A stretch of DNA of 5,324 nucleotides from contig DAOULQ010000006.1 in assembly GCA_034419095.1 (NCBI GenBank), positions 1 to 5,324 of the forward strand, read 5' to 3'. The notes under the pieces were generated by a model that was not told the origin of the DNA, did not search any database, and saw only the letters and a list, made by a program, of their open reading frames with translations. The stretch comes from UBA7937 sp034419095 (GTDB taxonomy: Bacteria > Chloroflexota > Anaerolineae > UBA7937). Position 1 is the first letter of the stretch. Each line of letters begins with the position of its first letter. The position numbers were made by a program, and so were the translations under genes. This document shows, in pieces, positions 1 through 5,324 of the stretch.

Positions 1-821
1 TCGCCAGAGTGTAGTTTATACTGGAACTCACCGTAGATATTCTCTCCCTTGCGATAGACCCCCTTGTCATAAATCCTGACCCTACCTTCACTGGCCACAT
101 CGTCATAGACGATCATCTTTTTGCTGCCCACGATGGTCATCTGGCGGACCTTGCTGGGATCCAGCCAACTGGCTTGGATGTGGGCCATGATATTGTGGGG
201 AAAGGCAAGGGTGATGAAGACCACATCCTCGACGTCCTGGTAGAGATAGCTCGCTCCCCTGGCGCTCACTTCCAGGGGAAGGGTCTCCAAGAGGTAGAGC
301 AAGATGGAGATGTCATGAGGAGCGATGCTCCACAAAGCGTTAATATCCGATTGCACCCGCCCCAGGTTCACCCGGTTGGAGTATACATAATACAATTCGC
401 CGATCTCGCCGGTGCGAATCAGTTCTTTGATCTTCCAGACAGCGGGGTTGTATTCGAAAGTGTGGCCCACCATCAGCACCTTGTGACGCTGTTGGGCGAT
501 GTCGATCAACTCCTCCGCCTCGCTGCTGCTCATGGACAGGGGTTTTTCCACTAGAATATGCTTGTCGTGCAACAGCGCCTCTTTTGCGATTTGGTGGTGC
601 GTCCTGGGCGGGGTGGCGATGGCTATAGCATCGATCTGGCTATCCAGAAGGTCAAGGTAGTTAGTGCTTGTCCTGACCATGGGGTATAGATTGTGAATGA
701 CAGCCAGTTTCTCCGAGTCGAGGTCACAGCACATCGCCAGCCGGCAATCAGGCAGTTGATGGAAATTTCTGACCATGTTGGGGCCCCAATAACCGCAACC
801 GATGACACCGACGTCGATCAT
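1..821 (-). CDS. Gfo/Idh/MocA-family NAD(P)-dependent sugar dehydrogenase, WlbA/WbpB-like (C-terminus cut by window edge)
   Basis: This frame stays open from an ATG at 821-819 to the left edge, giving 273 visible codons; the family usually runs about 330-370 residues, so the C-terminus is missing. The N-terminus is a Rossmann fold with the dinucleotide motif GCGYWGPN at residues 8-15. Asp33 at the end of the second strand suggests NAD preference. The family signature EKP is at 92-94, with Lys93 the expected catalytic lysine. WSIAPHD at 164-170 carries His169, the likely partner of that lysine. SWLDPSKVR near 218-226 lies in the C-terminal substrate domain. Known relatives oxidise C3 of UDP-GlcNAc or UDP-GlcNAc-uronate before transamination (WlbA/WbpB), which suits a glycan operon, but other nucleotide-sugar substrates are possible. 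It starts 3 nt after the preceding glycosyltransferase stop. A GGAGAG ribosome site at 831-836 lies inside that gene, which suggests translational coupling. The family call is firm; the substrate is inference. Confidence 0.9.
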   Translation of the reverse strand, partial: MIDVGVIGCGYWGPNMVRNFHQLPDCRLAMCCDLDSEKLAVIHNLYPMVRTSTNYLDLLDSQIDAIAIATPPRTHHQIAKEALLHDKHILVEKPLSMSSSEAEELIDIAQQRHKVLMVGHTFEYNPAVWKIKELIRTGEIGELYYVYSNRVNLGRVQSDINALWSIAPHDISILLYLLETLPLEVSARGASYLYQDVEDVVFITLAFPHNIMAHIQASWLDPSKVRQMTIVGSKKMIVYDDVASEGRVRIYDKGVYRKGENIYGEFQYKLHSG

Positions 822-824
822 GGC

Positions 825-2057
825 TTACAACTCTCCAACGTACTCTTTGTCTGAGGCTGCCTCGTACAGGTCCAGAAACTGCTTGGCAATCGCCTTCCAG
901 CTGAACTCCCGCTCCACCAACTCCCGTGATCTCTGCCCCATCTCACGGCGTATGGCCGCATCCCCTGCCAACTGGGCCACACATCTGCTTAAGGCCACTG
1001 AATCCCCCCTTGGGAAGCCGAACCCGTTGCCATTGGTAAGCAGATGCTTGCTCGTCTGCCATTCTGAGACGACCTCCGGTAGTATGACCGGCAGACCCAC
1101 AGCCATACCTTCTTGAATGGTGTTAGATAGGTTGCCTGGCCACACTCCGACATCAGCCGCGCTATAGAACCACGGCAACTCCCTTGCATCAACGAAATCA
1201 TGAAAAATCACGCTAGGTGATACGCCGCCCTCCCGAACGATCTGCCTCAGACTCTCCATGTAGCCCTTCTCCCCTCCTCCCACAATGAGCAACTTTAGGT
1301 ACCCCTTCTCTCGCATTAGTGGTATTACAGCCTCCAGAAGCACATGAACGTCCTTATGGGGTGTCAGCTTTCCGGCATGGATCAGCAGAACGTCATCCTC
1401 ACCAACTCCCAGCGATTCTCTTACCTGTTTTCTCCTCTCCTCATCGAATCTGAATATATCCACATCTGCCCCCAGGTAGATGATAGGCACCTGCTCGGAG
1501 CTGAGGCCAAACTCCCTACAAGCCAGCCACCGTTCCGATTCGCCTACGGCGATGATCGCATCAGCGTTATCTCTGATCACCGGCATCATCAGTTTCTGGA
1601 AGAGGAAATGGTAGAAGCGCTTGGGCAGAGTGTTCGTCAGGTTGGTGTTGAAGGTTGAGGCGTGGGTGTCGTAGACTAGACCGTATCCTAGAGCCTTTTT
1701 GCACCGTGCAGCCATATAGGCCATCGGTGAGAAGATGCCGTCTACGCTGACCACATGGGGTCGAAGTTCCCACAAGGTTCCTTCTAGACCCCTAATGATG
1801 ATAAATGAACTAGGAGCATACTCGAATAGGCAAGGTAAGCGATGTACGGCGATGGCTTCTTCCTGAAATGTGCCCACGCTGACTCTTCTATCCCCTAGAA
1901 CCTTACCGACATTTTCTGAGTAATCAGGGAAGGGGAAATATCTGTCCGATGTTACCACCTGCACCTCATGGCCTGTCTTTGAGTGCTCTTTGGCTAGATA
2001 GTATTCCTGATAGCCGATTTTCGGCTGAAAGTAGTCCACACAACAGACGATCCTCAT
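825..2057 (-). CDS. Glycosyltransferase, GT-B fold, family-4 type (third in operon)
   Basis: A 410-residue protein of normal length for family 4 glycosyltransferases, which move a sugar from a nucleotide donor to a lipid-linked or glycan acceptor in the cytoplasm. The N-terminal acceptor domain opens MRIVCCVDYF and continues with YQEYYLAKE (residues 16-24) and GHEVQVVTSD (29-38), the usual first Rossmann strands. The linker IIYLGADVDIF is at 192-202. The C-terminal donor domain has HAGKLTPHKD at 227-236, with Lys230 and Lys235 in the places of the usual Arg/Lys pair, then LLIVGGGE at 256-263. WPGNLSNTIQEGMAVGLPVI (306-325) is the donor-binding loop. Its second glutamate is Glu316, but the first position of the E-x7-E motif is Gly308. 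The start is supported by GAGGTG at 2060-2065. It begins 10 nt after the methyltransferase stop. No signal peptide or membrane segment is visible. Donor and acceptor sugars are unknown. Confidence 0.94.
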   Translation of the reverse strand: MRIVCCVDYFQPKIGYQEYYLAKEHSKTGHEVQVVTSDRYFPFPDYSENVGKVLGDRRVSVGTFQEEAIAVHRLPCLFEYAPSSFIIIRGLEGTLWELRPHVVSVDGIFSPMAYMAARCKKALGYGLVYDTHASTFNTNLTNTLPKRFYHFLFQKLMMPVIRDNADAIIAVGESERWLACREFGLSSEQVPIIYLGADVDIFRFDEERRKQVRESLGVGEDDVLLIHAGKLTPHKDVHVLLEAVIPLMREKGYLKLLIVGGGEKGYMESLRQIVREGGVSPSVIFHDFVDARELPWFYSAADVGVWPGNLSNTIQEGMAVGLPVILPEVVSEWQTSKHLLTNGNGFGFPRGDSVALSRCVAQLAGDAAIRREMGQRSRELVEREFSWKAIAKQFLDLYEAASDKEYVGEL

Positions 2058-2067
2058 GACACCTCGC

Positions 2068-2763
2068 TCAACGTTTAATGCCCTTGACGATCAAATCACC
2101 TGTCAACAACGATGGCCACCAGTTGCGCCAACGGGCGAAGGCGCCGGAGCCGGTCCGTGCCACGACCCGAAAGCCGCTCTCCTCAAGCAACTTGCACAAC
2201 GCACCCATGGTGAAATAGTGCAAAGTGCCACCATCCCAGCCGACTTGTAGCGATGTGCGAGGCAGTTTGCCCACCAGTAACGTCAGGCGGCGGGGCAGGT
2301 AGGCCAAGTTATTGGTCTGTACCACCAACTCACCACCTGGGTGCAACACACGATGGAATTCCTGCATGACGGCATACGGATCAAACAACCACGGCAAGAC
2401 AGCCACGCACGTCACTGCATCTACCGTGCCATCGGGGAAGGGCAGCCGTTCCGAGTTGACGTTCACCACCATGAATTGGGTGTTAGCAACTCCCTGCCGC
2501 CTGGCCTGAACACGAGCCTGCTCGATTGCAGCCTCGGCAATATCCAAGCCATGTGCTTCTCTGAAGATCGGCGCCGCCTTGAGCACCAGAGCGCCGTCCC
2601 CACAACCCACGTCAACCAGGGTGCCGCCTCCTGAGAGGAGCGACAGCACCACGTCGGTACGAGAGACAACGTACCGCCCCAGGGTACGTACCAAGAACGG
2701 CACCGGCACCTGCTCCTGGTGGGCGAACTGGGTTTCGTAGAACTCCTGCTCTACTGTTTGCAT
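2068..2763 (-). CDS. SAM-dependent class I methyltransferase
   Basis: A 231-residue class I methyltransferase of the Methyltransf_11 type. Motif I, VDVGCGDGAL, is at residues 50-59. The ribose-binding acidic residue is Asp74 in HGLDIAEAA (71-79). LPFPDGTVDAVTCVAVLPW (107-125) is the motif IV region, and HRVLHPGGELVVQT at 137-150 is the strand and turn typical of the family. HYFTMGALCKLLEESGF (182-198) is the usual C-terminal helix of sugar and quinone methyltransferases. The tail has a tryptophan-rich stretch, ARWRNWWPSLL (210-220), that could touch a membrane or a lipid-linked substrate. I chose the ATG at 2763 because a GAGAGG ribosome site lies just upstream. A longer reading starts with TTG at 2811, has no such site, and runs deeper into the previous gene. 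It overlaps the preceding glycosyltransferase by 13 nt. Placement among glycosyltransferases suggests O- or N-methylation of a sugar or chain end; this is inferred. Confidence 0.92.
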   Translation of the reverse strand: MQTVEQEFYETQFAHQEQVPVPFLVRTLGRYVVSRTDVVLSLLSGGGTLVDVGCGDGALVLKAAPIFREAHGLDIAEAAIEQARVQARRQGVANTQFMVVNVNSERLPFPDGTVDAVTCVAVLPWLFDPYAVMQEFHRVLHPGGELVVQTNNLAYLPRRLTLLVGKLPRTSLQVGWDGGTLHYFTMGALCKLLEESGFRVVARTGSGAFARWRNWWPSLLTGDLIVKGIKR

Positions 2764-3932
2764 GTGACCTCTCGGTAGAGGGCCTCCAGCGCCTCCATAA
2801 CGCGGGGCCAAGTGAATCTGTCGCAGACTAACCTCCGCGCTGCATCGCCCATGAGAGCGCGCCGCTCGGGTGCCTGGAGCAAAGAAACGACTGCCTCAGC
2901 GACCTTCGGTGCGGAGTAGGGCACAGTAAGCCCGGCATCGTATTTCTCCAGCCACGGAATCGTAGTCTGCCGGGTCACGACCACGGGTGTCCCTGCCGCA
3001 CACGCCTCCAACGCCGCCAATGACGTTTGCTCAGCGTGCGAAGGGGTCAGTGCGAACAGATCGGCGTCCACATAGGCCGGGATGCGGTCCTGTCCATATA
3101 ACGGCCCAGCGAGGATCACCCGCCCATCGAGGTTCAGCGCTGTAATCAGAGCCTGCAATCTACTGAGGTAGCCATCATCTCGCCCCACGATGACCAAGCG
3201 CCCCTCCGGCAATTGAGAGGTCACCTGTTGAAAGGCCCGCACCAGCAGATCCAGGCCCTTGTAGGCGTGCAACCGACCGAGGAAGAGCACCATCGGCGCA
3301 TCCTCCGGAATCGAGAACTTCTGCCGGAAGAGCCCACGCGGCGGCAGGGGCTCGAACTCAGAGAGGTCGATACCTAGCGGGATCAGGGCCACCCGCTCGC
3401 GGGGCACCCCAAAGCGCTCGTACTCTTGTGCCTCGTCTTCGGTCTGAGCCAGGACTTGACCTGCCTTTCGCAGTATCTTATATCCAAAGACCTGATCATA
3501 GATGGCTTTGAGGGGTCGCTTGAAGCCGTGTCCTCGCGGCAATTGCCCGAAGGCCGAAAGGAGATAGGGCACGTTTTGGGAGATGGCTTGTTGATAAATC
3601 ACCGCGCTCTGATAGGTGCGAAATTCCGCGACGTGCACTAAGTCAAACTGGGCGATGGTCTGCCTTAGCCTCTTTGCAAAGCCTCTGGCGAGGAAGATCT
3701 TCTGCTCCCACGCAAGCCAGTTACTCAGGTTGGGAAAGTAGTAAACCCTCACTCCGTCCAGTTCGTCCCATCGTTTGGCGATTCGATTGTGCGCATCGAA
3801 TGCATCTGAGGTGTAAACGGTGACCTCATGTCCCCGCTTCGATAACCGAACCGCCATGTCGTAGAACACCTTCGGTGGGCCACCGTAGGCCCAGGCTGGA
3901 GCGAAGTAGGGAATCACTAGCAGAATTCGCAT
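2751..3932 (-). CDS. Glycosyltransferase, GT-B fold, family-4 type, canonical donor site (second in operon)
   Basis: A 393-residue family 4 glycosyltransferase and the most canonical of the three in this window. The N-terminal domain has MRILLVIPYFAPAWAYGGPP (1-20), with the glycine-rich acceptor loop, then GHEVTVYTSD at 34-43. The segment AFGQLPRGHGFKRPLKAIYD (127-146), followed by AQTEDEAQEYERFGV (162-176) and LIPLGIDLSEF (183-193), matches the usual order before the donor domain. FLGRLHAYKGLDLL (217-230) gives the conserved Arg220 and Lys225 that contact the donor phosphates. The loop AEQTSLAALEACAAGTPVVV (300-319) has an intact E-x7-E motif, Glu301 and Glu309, which marks a retaining enzyme. 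The start shares a TAATG junction with the previous gene, with AAGGT at 3941-3945 as ribosome site. Its GC content is clearly higher than that of the genes on either side of it and its methyltransferase partner. No membrane segment is seen. Donor and acceptor are unknown. Confidence 0.95.
   Translation of the reverse strand: MRILLVIPYFAPAWAYGGPPKVFYDMAVRLSKRGHEVTVYTSDAFDAHNRIAKRWDELDGVRVYYFPNLSNWLAWEQKIFLARGFAKRLRQTIAQFDLVHVAEFRTYQSAVIYQQAISQNVPYLLSAFGQLPRGHGFKRPLKAIYDQVFGYKILRKAGQVLAQTEDEAQEYERFGVPRERVALIPLGIDLSEFEPLPPRGLFRQKFSIPEDAPMVLFLGRLHAYKGLDLLVRAFQQVTSQLPEGRLVIVGRDDGYLSRLQALITALNLDGRVILAGPLYGQDRIPAYVDADLFALTPSHAEQTSLAALEACAAGTPVVVTRQTTIPWLEKYDAGLTVPYSAPKVAEAVVSLLQAPERRALMGDAARRLVCDRFTWPRVMEALEALYREVTCKQ
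2767..2773 (-). promoter_or_regulatory. Ribosome binding site that decides the methyltransferase start
   Basis: On the minus strand GAGAGGT ends three nt before the ATG at 2763, leaving four nt after the GAGAGG core. It lies inside the last codons of the preceding glycosyltransferase gene. It favours this ATG over the TTG at 2811, which has no purine-rich site in front of it. Confidence 0.7.
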
Positions 3933-5137
3933 TATCGCTTACCTTGTATCTGCTGCATCAACACTTCCTCGAATTCAAGCGTAAGCTTCTCCCAATCGCA
4001 GTGCGCTTCCACGAAAGCGCGTGCTTTCTCTCCTTGCTTCTTTACCTCTTCTGAATCCTGGACAAGCTTTGGAATAGCACGTACGCATTCGCTTGCTGTT
4101 CCCACGTAGAAGACACCATTCCCCCTTGGGATATCCTGCATCACCCCAGGTAATTCGCTGGCTATGACAGGCTTACCCGCGGCCATATATTCATATACCT
4201 TAATGGGGACAACATGCTCTGTCACTTCGTTGCGGTGGAATGGCAACAAACAAACGTCAGCCGCAGCCAGATAGTGGGGTATCTTTTCGTAAGGTTGCCT
4301 GCCTGTGAGTATCAATCTCCCTCGCAGCTCCTCCTCATCGCGCATCTGACGTAGTTCAGCGTAGCCATCCCCATCCCCTACCACCAAAAACCTCAATCGA
4401 GGTTGCTCCCTGACGACCTCGATAAGCCCCCTGGCCGCCTCTTTTACACCCGAGAATTCATACAGCCATCCCATAAACAAAAGCACAACGTCGTCATCCG
4501 CCAACCCCCAGCGTTTTCTTACCTTGCTCCCATCCACTTGCGGATTGATCCGTTCCAGATCCACCCCCTGCCTCAGCACTATGGTTTTTGCTCCAGGAGC
4601 ACCTAACTTGATGGCGTAGTCACGCAGTCCCTCGTTGAGCAGGATGACTTGGTCTGCTTCTCGGTAAAGCAGCTTCTCTACCCATTGGGCGATACCTTGC
4701 AAAAACTTCACCGGTGGGATGGTGTGCAAGGCATCTATCACGTCGAAAACATAGGGTATCTTCTGCTGCTTAGCAACCCGCAGGGCAGCATATCCAGTAG
4801 AAAGGGCATAGGAGACGATGACATCGGGTTGGAAGCGGTTGACTAGCCTTTGCAGCTCGAAATAGTGCGTCACCACCGAGGAGGGTCGGCATAGGGGCAA
4901 AAGCCGGATAGTTGCTGGCCGTATCACTTTAATCTCGGCACCAGAGTAGATATTAGAAACGCTGGGGAACTCCTGTCGTCTAGCCAGGAGTCCTCTATGA
5001 TCCCCCTCCCGCCACAGGATCTCGTAATCCAGCACCACGATCTCGTGACCCCGCAAAGACAACCGCTCAAACAAATGGTGTTGTTTATGCGGCCCGCGAG
5101 TTAGCCAATCCGTCTCCTGAACGACGATGATCCGCAT
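3932..5137 (-). CDS. Glycosyltransferase, GT-B fold, family-4 type with divergent donor loop (first in operon)
   Basis: A 401-residue GT-B glycosyltransferase and the first gene of the run. The N-terminus, MRIIVVQETDWLTRGPHKQH (1-20), leads into FERLSLRGHEIVVLDYE (23-39), an acceptor-domain pattern I recall from archaeal and Chloroflexota surface-glycan clusters. VLRQGVDLERI (187-197) is the inter-domain linker. The donor domain has FMGWLYEFSGVKE (221-233), VVGDGDGY (252-259), IPHYLAAADVCLLPF (286-300) and PIKVYEYMAAGKPVIA (311-326). It departs from the classic family pattern: Trp224 and Ser229 stand where Arg and Lys usually bind the donor phosphates, and His308 stands at the first position of E-x7-E before Glu316. 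The fold is intact and there is no frameshift, so this is probably a subfamily trait rather than decay. The ATG at 5137 has AGGGGAG six nt upstream. Donor and acceptor are unknown. Confidence 0.93.
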   Translation of the reverse strand: MRIIVVQETDWLTRGPHKQHHLFERLSLRGHEIVVLDYEILWREGDHRGLLARRQEFPSVSNIYSGAEIKVIRPATIRLLPLCRPSSVVTHYFELQRLVNRFQPDVIVSYALSTGYAALRVAKQQKIPYVFDVIDALHTIPPVKFLQGIAQWVEKLLYREADQVILLNEGLRDYAIKLGAPGAKTIVLRQGVDLERINPQVDGSKVRKRWGLADDDVVLLFMGWLYEFSGVKEAARGLIEVVREQPRLRFLVVGDGDGYAELRQMRDEEELRGRLILTGRQPYEKIPHYLAAADVCLLPFHRNEVTEHVVPIKVYEYMAAGKPVIASELPGVMQDIPRGNGVFYVGTASECVRAIPKLVQDSEEVKKQGEKARAFVEAHCDWEKLTLEFEEVLMQQIQGKR

Positions 5138-5143
5138 AAAATG

Positions 5144-5150
5144 CTCCCCT
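5144..5150 (-). promoter_or_regulatory. Ribosome binding site of the first glycosyltransferase
   Basis: On the minus strand AGGGGAG stands six nt before the ATG at 5137. It is the strongest Shine-Dalgarno match in the window and fixes the start of the first gene in the operon. Confidence 0.8.
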
Positions 5151-5221
5151 GTGCCCTGCTATCCACTACATCCATCATTCAAGGTTCCCCCCAACTCCCT
5201 TGCCTGCATTGTCCTGCTCCA

Positions 5222-5274
5222 TCAACAGTGAGCATGCTATATTGGTTTAGTCAAGAGGTGCATCCTGCTGTTGA
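5222..5274. repeat. Imperfect inverted repeat upstream of the operon
   Basis: TCAACAG at 5222-5228 is the exact reverse complement of CTGTTGA at 5268-5274. Inside it, ATGC at 5234-5237 can pair with GCAT at 5260-5263, leaving a 22-nt AT-richer loop at 5238-5259. There is no following T-run on either strand, so it is not a standard terminator. It could be an operator or a leader stem, or chance; seven paired bases plus four is modest. Confidence 0.35.
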
Positions 5275-5324
5275 CGGGAGAAAGCCTTGTGAGTGGGGCA
5301 GGGTAGGCCCTCGCTCTTCTTCTC

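Larger units (their letters stand above)
5138..5324. other. Non-coding leader region upstream of the operon (187 nt visible)
   Basis: No convincing gene lies here. On the minus strand all three frames are open for about 23-28 codons from the right edge before stopping near 5236-5254. The end of an upstream gene could therefore reach in, but nothing recognisable is encoded. A TTGACT at 5249-5254 (minus strand) resembles a -35 box, but no acceptable -10 box follows at 16-18 nt; the AT-rich AATATAGC at 5236-5243 is too close. I therefore make no promoter call. The region also holds an imperfect inverted repeat, listed separately. Confidence 0.6.

Noticed and set aside
174..554. A 126-codon open frame on the plus strand
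   Set aside because: It lies wholly antisense to the dehydrogenase, whose frame carries clear family motifs. The plus-strand translation shows no recognisable domain.
802..1116. A 104-codon plus-strand open frame, and a similar one at 1344-1658
   Set aside because: Both are antisense to the third glycosyltransferase or span its end, have no domain signal, and are explained by the codon bias of the real gene.
2341..2634. Plus-strand open frames across the methyltransferase region
   Set aside because: They are shadows of a high-GC gene with convincing SAM-binding motifs on the other strand.
2764..2811. A 16-residue N-terminal extension of the methyltransferase from a TTG codon
   Set aside because: There is no ribosome site before the TTG, the extra residues do not resemble the family, and the ATG at 2763 has a good ribosome site.
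5159..5209. A 16-residue leader-peptide frame on the minus strand upstream of the operon
   Set aside because: The ATG has only a weakly placed purine stretch in front, and the peptide has no run of regulatory codons or other signal. Frames this short are expected by chance.
5236..5254. A promoter from TTGACT and AATATAGC on the minus strand
   Set aside because: The two elements are separated by about 7 nt, not the 16-18 nt needed, and no other -10 match is correctly spaced.
5155..5269. CCTGCT occurring three times in the leader (5155, 5213, 5264)
   Set aside because: The spacings (58 and 51) are irregular and the motif is only six bases, so it is not a repeat array or a phased operator on this evidence.
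1..5324. Mobile elements, CRISPR arrays, tRNA or rRNA genes
   Set aside because: I saw no transposase or integrase motifs, no regularly spaced repeats and no structural RNA signatures; almost all of the window is occupied by the five coding genes.

Overview
The window holds one tightly packed run of five genes, all on the minus strand, read from about position 5137 leftwards and off the left edge. In transcription order they are a family-4-type glycosyltransferase (5137-3932), a second glycosyltransferase (3932-2751), a SAM-dependent methyltransferase (2763-2068), a third glycosyltransferase (2057-825) and a Gfo/Idh/MocA-type sugar dehydrogenase (821 to the left edge, C-terminus missing). The junctions are a 1-nt TAATG overlap, a 13-nt overlap, a 10-nt gap and a 3-nt gap, and every gene has a Shine-Dalgarno-like sequence. 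This is the layout of a single, probably translationally coupled, operon. The only non-coding stretch is 5138-5324, upstream of the first gene. It holds a good ribosome binding site and an imperfect inverted repeat, but no promoter that I can defend.

Together the genes look like part of a surface-glycan locus (O-antigen, capsule, exopolysaccharide or S-layer/protein glycan). The three GT-B fold enzymes would each add a sugar at the cytoplasmic face of the membrane. The methyltransferase would methylate a sugar or the growing chain. The dehydrogenase belongs to the group used to oxidise nucleotide sugars on the way to amino-sugars. The exact sugars and acceptors cannot be read from sequence alone. 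No polymerase, flippase or transporter is in view, so the locus must extend beyond the window.

The genes suggest a bacterium with about 50-60% GC, ATG starts and strong GAGG-type ribosome binding sites. The style of the first and third glycosyltransferases recalls, from memory, proteins of Chloroflexota and of some archaea; I hold this placement only weakly. Hand counts of sampled 60-base lines show a composition step: the second glycosyltransferase and the methyltransferase are about 60% GC, while the genes on both sides are about 50-54%. The overlapped pair may therefore have entered the operon as a unit.

I do not see a clearly new biological system. The points most worth a second look are the mosaic composition, the non-canonical donor-site motifs in two of the three glycosyltransferases, and the likely nucleotide-sugar pathway continuing off the left edge.
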